A stretch of DNA of 64,000 bases, from NCBI GenBank assembly GCA_030653385.1, contig JAURZM010000010.1, positions 1-64,000 on the forward strand, read 5' to 3'. The position numbers and the translations under genes were made by a program. The stretch is from Rubrivivax sp. (lineage in GTDB: Bacteria; Pseudomonadota; Gammaproteobacteria; Burkholderiales; Burkholderiaceae_C). The stretch's first letter is position 1. Each line of letters starts with the position of its first letter. Of the stretch, positions 8,337 to 17,682 are shown piece by piece. Under the pieces are notes generated by a model. That model was not told the DNA's origin and made no database searches. It was given only the letters and a program-made list of their open reading frames with translations.

Positions 8337-10013
8337 TCAGGACAAACCGACCACCTGCCCTTGTTCGTCCAGGTCGATGCGTTCGGACGACGGCACCTTG
8401 GGCAAGCCGGGCATGGTCATGATGTCGCCGCAGACCATGACCACGAACTCGGCGCCGGCGGCCAGCCGCACCTCGCGCACGTTCACCGTGTGCCCGCTGG
8501 GCGCGCCGCGCTGTTTGGGGTCGGTGGAAAAGCTGTACTGCGTCTTGGCCACACACACCGGGTAGTGGCCATAACCTTCGTCCTGCAGTTGCTGGATGCG
8601 CAGGCGCACATCGGCGGGTGCGCTGATGTCGGCAGCACCATAGATGTCCTGCGCCACGGCGCGCATCTTGTCCCACAACGACAGCGTGTCTTCGTAGACA
8701 AAGCGGAAGCGACTGGGCAGGTCAGCCAGTTGCACCACTTCCTGGGCCAGGTCGACGGCACCTCGGCCCCCTTCGGCCCAGTGGCGGGCGGTGACCACCG
8801 GCACACCCCGGGCGCCGATCTTGTCGCGCAGCAGCGCATGTTCGGCTTCGGTGTCGGCGCCGAAGTGGTTGATGCCCACCACACAAGGCAGGCCGTATTG
8901 CTGCGTCACGTTGTGCACGTGGCGCTGCAGGTTGGCCAGGCCCGCTTCCAGCGCGGTCAGGTTCTCGCGGTTCAGGTCGGGCAGTTCGACACCGCCATGG
9001 AACTTCAGCGCCCGCACCGTGGCCACCACCACGGCCACCGCCGGGCGCAGGCCCGAGATACGGCACTTGATGTCGACGAACTTCTCGGCACCCAGGTCGG
9101 CCCCAAAACCCGCTTCGGTGACCACGTAATCGGCCAGCTTCAGCGCGGTGCGGGTGGCCAGCACCGAATTGCAGCCGTGGGCGATGTTGGCAAAAGGTCC
9201 GCCGTGCAGGATGGCCGGGTTGTTTTCCAGCGTCTGCACCAGGTTCGGGGCCAGCGCGTCCTTCAGCAGCACGGTCATCGCGCCATGCACTTTGAGGTCG
9301 GCAGCGCGCACGGGCTGGCGGCTGCGGGTGTGCGCCACCACGATGCGACCCAGGCGGGTTTTCAGGTCGGCCAGCGACGAAGCCAGGCACAGGATGGCCA
9401 TCACTTCCGAGGCCACCACGATGTCGAAGCCGTCCTGCCGCGGGTAGCCGTTGCCGGGCCCGCCCAGGCCCACGGTGATGTCGCGCAGCGCACGGTCGTT
9501 CATGTCCATCACCCGTTTCCAGGTGATGCGTCGCACGTCGATGTCCAGTGCGTTGCCGTGATGCACATGGTTGTCGATGGCGGCGGCCAGCAGGTTGTTG
9601 GCCAGCGCGATGGCGCTGAAGTCGCCGGTGAAGTGCAGGTTGATGTCCTCCATCGGCACCACCTGCGCGTGGCCGCCGCCGGCCGCCCCACCCTTCATGC
9701 CGAACACGGGGCCCAGTGAGGGTTCACGCAAGGCAATCACGGCCTTCTTGCCGATCAGGTTCAGCGCATCGCCCAGGCCCACCGTGGTGGTGGTCTTGCC
9801 CTCGCCGGCCGGTGTGGGGCTGATGGCGGTGACCAGGATCAGCTTGCCCTCGGGCCTGTCTTTCAGGCTGTCGATGTAGGGCAGCGCGATCTTCGCCTTG
9901 TGGTGGCCATAGGGCACCAGGTGTTCGTCGTCGATGCCCAGGCGGTCGCGCGCCAGGTCGGTGATGCGCAACATGCGCGCTTGCTGCGCGATCTGGATGT
10001 CGCTCTGGGCCAC
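8337..10013 (-). CDS. fhs: Formate-tetrahydrofolate ligase
   Basis: 558 residues if started at GTG 10013 ([12 protein letters not shown]), preceded by a CCGGAG Shine-Dalgarno; the frame is open 49 codons further but without homologous character. The enzyme makes 10-formyl-tetrahydrofolate from formate, ATP and THF. Hallmarks include [14 protein letters not shown] (ATP site), [37 protein letters not shown] and a C-terminal [11 protein letters not shown]. The length matches the usual 556-560 residues. A WYL regulator follows on the same strand. Confidence 0.95.
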   Translation of the reverse strand: MAQSDIQIAQQARMLRITDLARDRLGIDDEHLVPYGHHKAKIALPYIDSLKDRPEGKLILVTAISPTPAGEGKTTTTVGLGDALNLIGKKAVIALREPSLGPVFGMKGGAAGGGHAQVVPMEDINLHFTGDFSAIALANNLLAAAIDNHVHHGNALDIDVRRITWKRVMDMNDRALRDITVGLGGPGNGYPRQDGFDIVVASEVMAILCLASSLADLKTRLGRIVVAHTRSRQPVRAADLKVHGAMTVLLKDALAPNLVQTLENNPAILHGGPFANIAHGCNSVLATRTALKLADYVVTEAGFGADLGAEKFVDIKCRISGLRPAVAVVVATVRALKFHGGVELPDLNRENLTALEAGLANLQRHVHNVTQQYGLPCVVGINHFGADTEAEHALLRDKIGARGVPVVTARHWAEGGRGAVDLAQEVVQLADLPSRFRFVYEDTLSLWDKMRAVAQDIYGAADISAPADVRLRIQQLQDEGYGHYPVCVAKTQYSFSTDPKQRGAPSGHTVNVREVRLAAGAEFVVMVCGDIMTMPGLPKVPSSERIDLDEQGQVVGLS

Positions 10014-10262
10014 TGCTTGCTCCGGAAGACCTGTTCGAAGCCCATTGTCGGGGCAGGCCAGGGCAGCCGCCCTCACCTGCCCCCTGGGACTTGCCCCGGC
10101 TTGCGCGCCGCCCCGGCCTGCGCTGTCAGGCGGCGCTGAACCCACGCCAGCCGCCTTCACTCAGCCTGGGGATGACAAATGCGGACCCAAGGACAAGAAT
10201 GCCGGCCTAACGCGTAAAGCACAGACCCGCACACCACGCGGGCGTCCTTTGAGGGGATCACC

Positions 10263-11951
10263 GTGACGAGAACCCGAACGGGCGGCGCCATGCCGCTGTG
10301 GCTGGTGTGCACCGGACTGGTGGCACAAGTTTTCATGCACCCGCCTGCTTGGGGTCAGGGAGCTGCCCCCCCGCCGCCCACCGGCCGCGTGGAACAGGAC
10401 AGTCGGCCGCCGCCCCAGGCCATGCCCCGCGACCGCATCCGCATCGATGCGCCGCGTTTTGCAGAACAAGCACCGCCAGGTGCCCAAGACGTGAGCTTCA
10501 CGCTCGGCGCCGTGCTCGTCACCGGCTACAGCCGGCTGCCGACGGAGGGGCTGCAGGCACTGTGGTCAGACCAGGTGGGCCAGCGCATCACGCTGGCACA
10601 GGCCTTTGGCATCGCGGCCTCTGTTTCTGCCTACTACCGCAGCGCCGGCTACCTGTTGTCGCAGGCCATCGTGCCAGCACAGGACCTGCCCACCGACCAG
10701 CCCGCCACGCTGCGCATTCAGGTGCTCGAAGGTCACCTGGACCAGGTGCGGGTGACAGGCATCGACGAAGCTTCGGCACAACGGTGGCTGGCCCCGGCCT
10801 TGGCCGAGAGGCCGCTGACGCTGGCCACGCTGGAGCGCAACCTGCTGCTGCTGGCCGAGCAACCCGGCGTGCGCAGCCAGGCCAACCTGAGCGCAGGCAC
10901 CACACCGCAGTCCACGCGCCTGGAACTGCTGGCCACACAACAGCGCTTTGCCGGGTCCTTGAGCGTGCACAACCGAACGGCGCCAAGCCAGGGCGACGCG
11001 CGTCTCGAAGCCCACATCGAAGGCCGCGGTGTGCTGGGCCACTTCGACCGCCATGCGCTGCGCTGGATGGGCTCGGGCGATGAGCGGCTGTCGCTGCTGT
11101 CCTACAGCGGTGATGCCCCGCTGGGCGCTCGGGGCACGCGAGTGCAGTGGTCGGCCTCGGCCACGCGCTCCAAGCCCGAAACCGCCGTGAGCAATTTCGA
11201 CAACGAAAGCCACACGGGCTCTTTGGGCATCAGCCATGCGGTGCAGCGCAGCCGCCGGGCCAACCTGACGGTGCGCGCCGCTTTCAATGCCTATGACAAC
11301 GCGGCCGAGACCACGTCGATCCGGGTGTCCGAAGACCGCATCCGCGCGCTGCGCCTGGGCCTGACCGGTGACATGGCCGACAGTTTCGGAGGCATCACGC
11401 TGGTGGACGTGGAGTTCTCCCGCGGCCTGGCTGCGCTGGGTGCTTCGGATCGGCACGACCCGCTGCTGCTGGGCGCCAACCCGGCCTTCAGCAAGGCCAC
11501 GCTCTACCTGGCCCGGCTGCAGTCGATGGGCGGCGGCTTTTCGCTGCTGCTGGCGCACACCCAGCAGACCTCGCGCGACAAGTTGCCCACGGCGGAACAA
11601 CTGGGCCTGGGCGGCGACGTGTTCCTGCGCGCCTACGACCCTTCCGAAGCCATCGGCGAAAAGGGCCACGCCAGCAAGCTTGAACTGCGCTGGGACAGCG
11701 GCGCACTGGGCAGCCGCTGGCCGCTGGCGCTGACCCTCTACGGCTACTGGGACACCGGTCAGGTGCGGCGTCAGCAAGTGACCGCGCCGACCACCCAGAC
11801 CAAGCTCGAAGCCGCCGGCATCGGCCTGCGCTTCAGCGCGGCCCGCGGTCTGCGCGGGTACATCGAATGGGCACAGCCCATCGACACGCCCGTGGCCAGC
11901 CAGGGCGATGACAAGGCGCGTGTTTTTGCCGGCATCGGCATCGACTTCTGA
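10263..11951 (+). CDS. TpsB two-partner-secretion transporter (ShlB/FhaC/HecB family)
   Basis: 562 residues from GTG 10263, with GAGGGG upstream; ATG 10290 is an alternative. The Omp85-type outer-membrane pore secretes its TpsA partner across the outer membrane. Order: signal peptide (about 1-30), a Pro-rich linker, POTRA domains (FTLGAVLVTGYSRLP; then ATLRIQVLEGHLDQVRVTG), then a 16-strand ShlB barrel. The loop GLGGDVFLRAYDPSEA corresponds to the conserved L6 VRGY-type motif of Omp85 proteins (here LRAY). The barrel ends in a terminal aromatic residue (AGIGIDF), as needed for BAM-assisted insertion. It lies 19 bases upstream of the tpsA gene. Confidence 0.93.
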   Translation: MTRTRTGGAMPLWLVCTGLVAQVFMHPPAWGQGAAPPPPTGRVEQDSRPPPQAMPRDRIRIDAPRFAEQAPPGAQDVSFTLGAVLVTGYSRLPTEGLQALWSDQVGQRITLAQAFGIAASVSAYYRSAGYLLSQAIVPAQDLPTDQPATLRIQVLEGHLDQVRVTGIDEASAQRWLAPALAERPLTLATLERNLLLLAEQPGVRSQANLSAGTTPQSTRLELLATQQRFAGSLSVHNRTAPSQGDARLEAHIEGRGVLGHFDRHALRWMGSGDERLSLLSYSGDAPLGARGTRVQWSASATRSKPETAVSNFDNESHTGSLGISHAVQRSRRANLTVRAAFNAYDNAAETTSIRVSEDRIRALRLGLTGDMADSFGGITLVDVEFSRGLAALGASDRHDPLLLGANPAFSKATLYLARLQSMGGGFSLLLAHTQQTSRDKLPTAEQLGLGGDVFLRAYDPSEAIGEKGHASKLELRWDSGALGSRWPLALTLYGYWDTGQVRRQQVTAPTTQTKLEAAGIGLRFSAARGLRGYIEWAQPIDTPVASQGDDKARVFAGIGIDF

Positions 11952-11970
11952 ACCTACCGCAGGACACCCC

Positions 11971-14900
11971 ATGCAACACGTCCACCATCGCCATCAGCCC
12001 CTGTCTTGTGTGGCACGCGCACTGTCGCAGCTGTTCCGGCCGGTGGCCGGCGGCGCGCTGGCTTCGCTGCTGTGCCTGCCGCTGGCCCAGGCCGCGCCGC
12101 AAGGCGGCCGTGTCAGCGCGGGGCAGGCGCAGATCCAGCAGCAAGGTGCTGTCACCACCATCACGCAGGGCACGACCCGGGCGGCCATCGACTGGCGGTC
12201 CTTCAACGTCGGTGTGCAGGAAACCGTGAACTTCGTGCAGCCCAGTGCCACATCAGTGACGCTGAACCGCGTGCTGGGCGCCGACCCCTCGGCCATCTTC
12301 GGTCGCATCCAGGCCACTGGGCAGGTGGTGCTGCTCAACCCCAACGGCATCCTCTTCGGCCGCACCGCGCAGGTGGACGTGGGTGGACTGGTGGCCAGCA
12401 CCGCCAGCCTGGCCGACGCCGACTTCATGGCCGGCCGCATGACACTCAGCGGGCGCGGACGGCCCGGTGCGCGGGTGGTGAACGAAGGCCGCATCACCGT
12501 GGCCGATGGCGGATTGGTGGCCCTGCTGGGGCCGCAGGTGGCCAACAGCGGTGTCATCGAAGCGCGTCTGGGCCGCGTGGCACTGGCCGCGGGTGACGCC
12601 TTCGTGCTGGACCTGGCCGGTGACCGCCTGATCCACATCGTGATCGACCCGCAGTCCCTGGCCGACCTGCCAGACGCCCTCGGCCAACCCCTGTCGGCCC
12701 ATGTCGACCAGCAAGGGCGCATCACCGCCGACGGGGGCCGGGTCTTGCTGAGCACGGCCACCGTGCAAAAGGTGCTGGACAACGTCATCAACCTCAGCGG
12801 CACGGTGCGCGCCACTTCGTTTGCAAGCTCACCGGGCCTGATCTCGCTTCGCGGCGACGGCAGCACGCGCCTGACGCTCAGCGGCACCGCCGACGTCGCC
12901 GGCGCAGCCGGTGCGGCCGGCGGCCACCTCGAACTGACTGCACGTGATGTCAGCCTGGCCAGCGGCGCCCGACTCAGCGCCAAGGGCGACACGGACGGCG
13001 GCACCGTGCACGTGGGTGGTGGCTGGCAAGGCAGCGGCCCGCTGATGCAGGCCCAACGCGTGGACATGCACGAAGGCGCCAGCATCGATGTCAGCGCCTC
13101 GGGTGCACACGGCCAGGGTGGGCAGGCGGTGCTGTGGTCCCTCGGCGACACACGTTTTGCAGGCAGCATCCAAGCCCGTGGCGGCCAGCAGTCGGGCGCC
13201 GGTGGGCAGGTCGAGGTCTCGGGCCGTCAACGCCTGGGTTTTGCCGGCCGTGTCGACGCAGGCGCAAGCCGTGGGCCCGGCGGCCACCTGCTGCTGGACC
13301 CCGACAACCTGATCATCGACGGCAGCAGCGGTGCCGACGAACTGCCCGGCAGCGGCACCGGCGACTACACCGTCAAAGCTTCGGCCCTGAACCTGCAACT
13401 GGTGGCCGGCACCTCGGTGACACTGACCGCCAGCAACGACATCACGCTGAAGGCCGGCGCGGTGGTGGACGGCCGCCTCAGCAGCGGTGGCACCGCTGGC
13501 GGTGGACTCACCTTCACCGCCGGCCGCGACGTGCTGCTGCAAGGGCTGGTGCTGCTGAACGACGGCCACTTCCAGGCCACGGCCGGCCGCCTGGTGCAAC
13601 AGTCTGCCGGCAGCGCGGTGGCCACCGGCAGTGGCAACATCACGGTGAGCGGTGCCGCTGGTGTCCAGGCCAGCAACCTGCTGAGCACAGGCGCGGTGCA
13701 GCTCGGCAGCACGTCGGGCGCGGTGACGGTGGCCAACGCCATCTCCGGCGCGGGCGGCGCGGCAGCCAGGCTCGACGTGACCGCGGCCACGGCCGTCACC
13801 CTGGCCGGAGACGTGCTCAGCCGTGGCACCATCGCCATCAGCGCCGGCAGCGGCAGCATCACCACCACCGCCGCGACGCTGGACGCCGGCGGCGACATCA
13901 CGCTCAACGGTGCCGGTCTGAGCCTGGGCGCCTTGCGATCAGCGGGCGCCGTGCGGCTGACCAGCACCGCCAGCGACCAGGACACGCTGCTGGCCGGCGC
14001 GGTGGCCGGCATGCGGCTGGAGAGCAGCAGCGCGCGCCACCTGAACCTGGGCGCCGACATCGACTTGCGCGCCGGCAGCGGCGGCTTCGTGGCCGCCGCT
14101 GCGGGCAACTTCACACAGGCAGCCGACACCACCGTCAGCACCGGCGCAGGACCGATCAGCATCAGCGCCGCGACCGGCATCGATGCCCGTTCGCTCCTGA
14201 GCACGGGCGCCGTCGTGCTGAACAGCCTGGGCAGCGGCGGCCAGGTCACCGTGCGCAACGGACTGGGCCGCAGCGACAGCGAACGCACCGGCTCGCTGGC
14301 CATCGACGCCACCACCACGGTGACCTTGGGCGGCGGCGCGCTGGTGGCCGGCACGAGCACGCTGACGGCCCGCGGCGGCACGCTGGACACCGGCAGCACG
14401 CCGCTGGACAGCCAAGGTGCGATCATCCTGGCCGGTGTGGGCGTGACGCTGGGCCCGGTGAAGGGAGGAAGTTCGCTCAACGTCACCAGCACCGGCGCAG
14501 CCGACATCCAGGTCGACGGCAACGTCGAAGCCGGCAACCTCAGCCTGAGCAGCGCACGCGACGTGCGGTTCAACGCCGACGCCGACCTGCGCACGCTGGC
14601 CGGTGCTTTCACGGTCAGCGCACCTGGCCGCTTCACGCAGTCGGCGACATCGACCGTCGCCACCGGCAGCGGCGCCATCGACATCACGGCCGACGCAGGC
14701 ATCGACGTCAGCACCATGCTGTCGCTGAGCGACGTCAGTCTGAAGGCGGCAGGCGCTGGTGGCACCGTGCGTGTGCGTCAGGCCCTGGGCAACAGCACCT
14801 CACGGCTGGGATCGCTGCAGCTTGACGGCGACGGCAGTGTGCTGCTGGACCGCGGCGCGCTCGTGACTGGCAGCACGACGCTGGTCTCGCGCACCGGCCA

Positions 14901-17682
14901 GGTGAACACCTCTGGTGCCACGCTGGACAGTCGCGGCGATGTGGCCATCAGCGCCGCCACCGGCCTCGACGCTGCGGCCATCGTTTCCCTGGGCGCGGTT
15001 TCTCTCACCGGCACGGGCACCAGCACACCCATCACGCTGAGCGGCGCGGTGGCGGGCGAAGCGGTGGACTCGAGCAGCGCGCAGATCAGCGCCAGCACGG
15101 CCAAGGCCACCGGCCTGAACGTGATCACGGCCGGCGCCGTCAGCCTGAATGGCGCCGCACTGGGCAGTGGCGGCCTGTCGGTGAATGGCACAGGCAGCGG
15201 CGCCGCAGGTGCCATCAACTTGAGCAATGCCGTCTACAGCAGCGGCGCCGTGAGCTTGAACTCCGCGGCCACCGTGCAGGTGGCGGCTGCCGGGGGTGTG
15301 GAGATCGCCACCGCGGCGAATCTGACGATCAATGCCGTGGGTGACATCACCGCACTCGGGCCGCTGAAGGCCGCTGGTGGAACGATCAGCATCGACTCGT
15401 CCGGTGGCCGTGTCGAACTGCACCAGGTGGCGACCAACACCCCTACCAGTGCTTCGGGAACCTTGTGGATCGACGCCGCGAGCGACGTGGTGCTTGCGCA
15501 GCCGCTGGGTGGCAGCAACACCGGCTACGCGCTGTTCGCGGACAAGTACCAGCCCAGCCTCAAGCCGAACGTCGGGCGGGTGGTGGCAACCGCCGGTCGC
15601 GACATCGAGACCAACGGTCTCAACCTGGACGGACGCGAAGACGCGACGCCCAACCCGGACAGCCAAAGCTACGTCTTCTACCGTGGCGGCACCACCTACG
15701 CCGGGCTCGCCCTGGTGGCCGGCAACCGCATCGTCAGCAACGGCCTCATTGCCGTCAACAAGGGCGACGTGGTTTTCAATGTCAGCCAGGTAGGTGGGAC
15801 CAACGGCATCTACCTGGGCCAGTCGGTCTATGCACGGGGCCATGACACGGCTGCGGGAAAGACCGCGTACAGCATCTTCATCGACCCCGGCTCCGATACC
15901 TTGTTCGGCCGGTACAACCAGTTGGTGCTTTTCGACAACACCGCTGAACAGGCGGACTTCACGAACACCCTGACTGGCGTGGTCAGCAGCGTGGCCAAGA
16001 TCATCATTGCCAACAACGTGGCCAACTATGTCAGGGCCGATGGTTCCCCGGACCCCCGCCTGGTGCAGGCCAGCAACCTGGCTGTCACGTCGACGGAAAC
16101 CCTGCGCGCGCACCCCATGGTCGGCGTCAGTTGGGACTCGTCCCTTGGCGGTTCCAGGGGGCCGGTGGGCATCGACACCCGCGGACCCCTGAGGCTGGCG
16201 AACATGCCCACGGCCCATGTGCCCATGAACCAGGGTTCCCATTGCATCGGTGGCGCGGGTGGCGCTGACTGCACCGGTGGTTCGGCCGGCAGGGGTATCT
16301 CACTCAAGATGCAGTTCCACGTCGACCCCGGCTACTTGAGCGCTCAACCCTTCTCGCCAGGCGAAACGCTGCGCAGCGCCGTGGTCAACCCGGTTCGTTA
16401 CTCGGACATCTTCAGCAGCGCTTGTGTGGCGTTGAGTTCCTGCACCTACGAGCAGCTGGGCATCCGCGACGTGGACGGCCGGCTGCTGGACGGCACGTCG
16501 TTCGACCGGAGGTTCAGGATCGGACTCGAACAACTGGGGGGCTTCGACCCCGGCGCTCCGCTCAACGATCCCGGCAACCGCACCGTCGGCTACGCGGGGT
16601 ACTCACCCGACGGCTTCGTTCTGTTCAGGTTTGCCGTGCGCCATGGTGGCTTGACCGCGAACGCGGACACCATCACCACCGTCGTGCGTGAAACCGGCCC
16701 GAACGTGGGCACCGTCGGCTTCGAGGTGCGCAACCGCCTCACACAAGTGGCCAGCGACGACAACGGCAGTCTGGTGCGGCTGCTGTTCTATCCGGTGACC
16801 CAGAGCTCGCAGAGCGACGCGTTTTTCAACAACGTGGGCGGTCTGCAGGGCAGCAACGGCACGCCCACGGGGACGAGTCCCGGCATGGGCGGCGTTGGCA
16901 ACAGCTCCGCCGGCGTGCAGGACTTTGCCCCGATCGGCGGCTTCAACAATGGCACGGCCCCGTTGAACCCTGGCAACTTCGGAACGCCGGGTACGGCGGG
17001 GTCGGGCGTCGGCAACCCGGCGGTGCCGGGTGCGCCTGGTTCAGGGACGGGCAATGGCTTCACTGTGCCGCCCGCGCCAACGCCTCCGGCACCGCCGCCG
17101 CCTCCTCCTCCCCCGCCGCCTCCCCCGCCTCCCCCGCCGCCTGCACCGGAGCCCCCACCGCCGGCTCCTGCGCCTGAACCTTCACCGCCGCCCCCGCCGC
17201 CACCTCCGGCGCCGGCGCCACCGCCTGCCCCAGCCCCCGAGCCGGCTCCTCCGCCCGCGCCCGTGCCGCCGCCTGCGCCAGAACCACCTCCTGCGCCGGC
17301 GCCCACACCATCTCCGGCCCCGGCCCCAGCCCCAGCCCCAGCCCCGGCGCCTGCACCCGTGCCCTCCCCTGCACCCGCGCCAGGCGCAGACGTCACACCG
17401 GGCACCGACACCACCAGCGTGGTCCGGCCTGCCGTCGCGCCCGGGGAATCGGGTTCAGGACCGGAAGACGACGAAGCGGGGGTGACCATCGGCACCGCGC
17501 CGGCAGCCGAAGCCGACCTGGGCAGGTCCGCGCCGCTGGCTGGCGCCGCCACTCCGGTGTTCCGCAAGCGCTACCGCATCGCCAAGGCCACCGACACGTC
17601 CGTCTGCGCCAAAGAAGACGTGCAACCCGCCGCCAAGGCCAAGCAGGGCAACCCGCGCGACTGCCCGCCCGCAGCCAAGTAA
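11971..17682 (+). CDS. TpsA exoprotein with filamentous-haemagglutinin N-terminal domain
   Basis: 1903 residues from ATG 11971 (AGGAC upstream). Order: an extended signal peptide ending LAQAAPQ (about 1-45); the TPS/haemagglutination domain (about 46-300) with NPNGILF at 123-129; a long region of beta-helix-type repeats (about 300-1200) rich in short Gly/Ala/Ser/Thr/Val strands, with recurring TGSGNI-, SLGAV- and LDSRGDV-like units; a non-repetitive C-terminal domain (about 1200-1640) containing closely spaced Cys pairs; a Pro/Ala/Glu-rich stalk (about 1700-1805); and a basic tail with two Cys (1879 and 1898). Secreted by the upstream TpsB. No VENN motif, so a CdiA-type toxin is not indicated. 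The stop TAA is immediately followed by the next start codon. Confidence 0.9.
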   Translation: MQHVHHRHQPLSCVARALSQLFRPVAGGALASLLCLPLAQAAPQGGRVSAGQAQIQQQGAVTTITQGTTRAAIDWRSFNVGVQETVNFVQPSATSVTLNRVLGADPSAIFGRIQATGQVVLLNPNGILFGRTAQVDVGGLVASTASLADADFMAGRMTLSGRGRPGARVVNEGRITVADGGLVALLGPQVANSGVIEARLGRVALAAGDAFVLDLAGDRLIHIVIDPQSLADLPDALGQPLSAHVDQQGRITADGGRVLLSTATVQKVLDNVINLSGTVRATSFASSPGLISLRGDGSTRLTLSGTADVAGAAGAAGGHLELTARDVSLASGARLSAKGDTDGGTVHVGGGWQGSGPLMQAQRVDMHEGASIDVSASGAHGQGGQAVLWSLGDTRFAGSIQARGGQQSGAGGQVEVSGRQRLGFAGRVDAGASRGPGGHLLLDPDNLIIDGSSGADELPGSGTGDYTVKASALNLQLVAGTSVTLTASNDITLKAGAVVDGRLSSGGTAGGGLTFTAGRDVLLQGLVLLNDGHFQATAGRLVQQSAGSAVATGSGNITVSGAAGVQASNLLSTGAVQLGSTSGAVTVANAISGAGGAAARLDVTAATAVTLAGDVLSRGTIAISAGSGSITTTAATLDAGGDITLNGAGLSLGALRSAGAVRLTSTASDQDTLLAGAVAGMRLESSSARHLNLGADIDLRAGSGGFVAAAAGNFTQAADTTVSTGAGPISISAATGIDARSLLSTGAVVLNSLGSGGQVTVRNGLGRSDSERTGSLAIDATTTVTLGGGALVAGTSTLTARGGTLDTGSTPLDSQGAIILAGVGVTLGPVKGGSSLNVTSTGAADIQVDGNVEAGNLSLSSARDVRFNADADLRTLAGAFTVSAPGRFTQSATSTVATGSGAIDITADAGIDVSTMLSLSDVSLKAAGAGGTVRVRQALGNSTSRLGSLQLDGDGSVLLDRGALVTGSTTLVSRTGQVNTSGATLDSRGDVAISAATGLDAAAIVSLGAVSLTGTGTSTPITLSGAVAGEAVDSSSAQISASTAKATGLNVITAGAVSLNGAALGSGGLSVNGTGSGAAGAINLSNAVYSSGAVSLNSAATVQVAAAGGVEIATAANLTINAVGDITALGPLKAAGGTISIDSSGGRVELHQVATNTPTSASGTLWIDAASDVVLAQPLGGSNTGYALFADKYQPSLKPNVGRVVATAGRDIETNGLNLDGREDATPNPDSQSYVFYRGGTTYAGLALVAGNRIVSNGLIAVNKGDVVFNVSQVGGTNGIYLGQSVYARGHDTAAGKTAYSIFIDPGSDTLFGRYNQLVLFDNTAEQADFTNTLTGVVSSVAKIIIANNVANYVRADGSPDPRLVQASNLAVTSTETLRAHPMVGVSWDSSLGGSRGPVGIDTRGPLRLANMPTAHVPMNQGSHCIGGAGGADCTGGSAGRGISLKMQFHVDPGYLSAQPFSPGETLRSAVVNPVRYSDIFSSACVALSSCTYEQLGIRDVDGRLLDGTSFDRRFRIGLEQLGGFDPGAPLNDPGNRTVGYAGYSPDGFVLFRFAVRHGGLTANADTITTVVRETGPNVGTVGFEVRNRLTQVASDDNGSLVRLLFYPVTQSSQSDAFFNNVGGLQGSNGTPTGTSPGMGGVGNSSAGVQDFAPIGGFNNGTAPLNPGNFGTPGTAGSGVGNPAVPGAPGSGTGNGFTVPPAPTPPAPPPPPPPPPPPPPPPPPAPEPPPPAPAPEPSPPPPPPPPAPAPPPAPAPEPAPPPAPVPPPAPEPPPAPAPTPSPAPAPAPAPAPAPAPVPSPAPAPGADVTPGTDTTSVVRPAVAPGESGSGPEDDEAGVTIGTAPAAEADLGRSAPLAGAATPVFRKRYRIAKATDTSVCAKEDVQPAAKAKQGNPRDCPPAAK
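17083..17390 (+). repeat. Proline-codon-rich repeat encoding the TpsA stalk
   Basis: A run dominated by CCG/CCC/CCT and GCC/GCG codons inside tpsA. It first encodes an almost pure proline tract, then alternating Pro-Ala and Pro-Glu units, with a repeated CCAGCC block near 17325-17345. Such polyproline segments form rigid extended helices that often span the cell wall or hold a domain off the surface. The DNA-level repetition makes the length prone to slip between strains. Confidence 0.8.

Noticed and set aside
11994..13169. Long antisense and alternate-frame open reading frames across tpsA (and similar ones across most genes)
   Set aside because: In GC-rich coding DNA stop codons are rare in all frames; the alternate translations are Arg/Pro/Ala-rich and lack family features.
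11971..17682. TpsA as a contact-dependent inhibition (CdiA) toxin with the next gene as immunity protein
   Set aside because: No VENN or similar junction motif, no toxin-like C-terminal domain, and the next gene is a 985-residue propeller/caspase protein rather than a small immunity protein.
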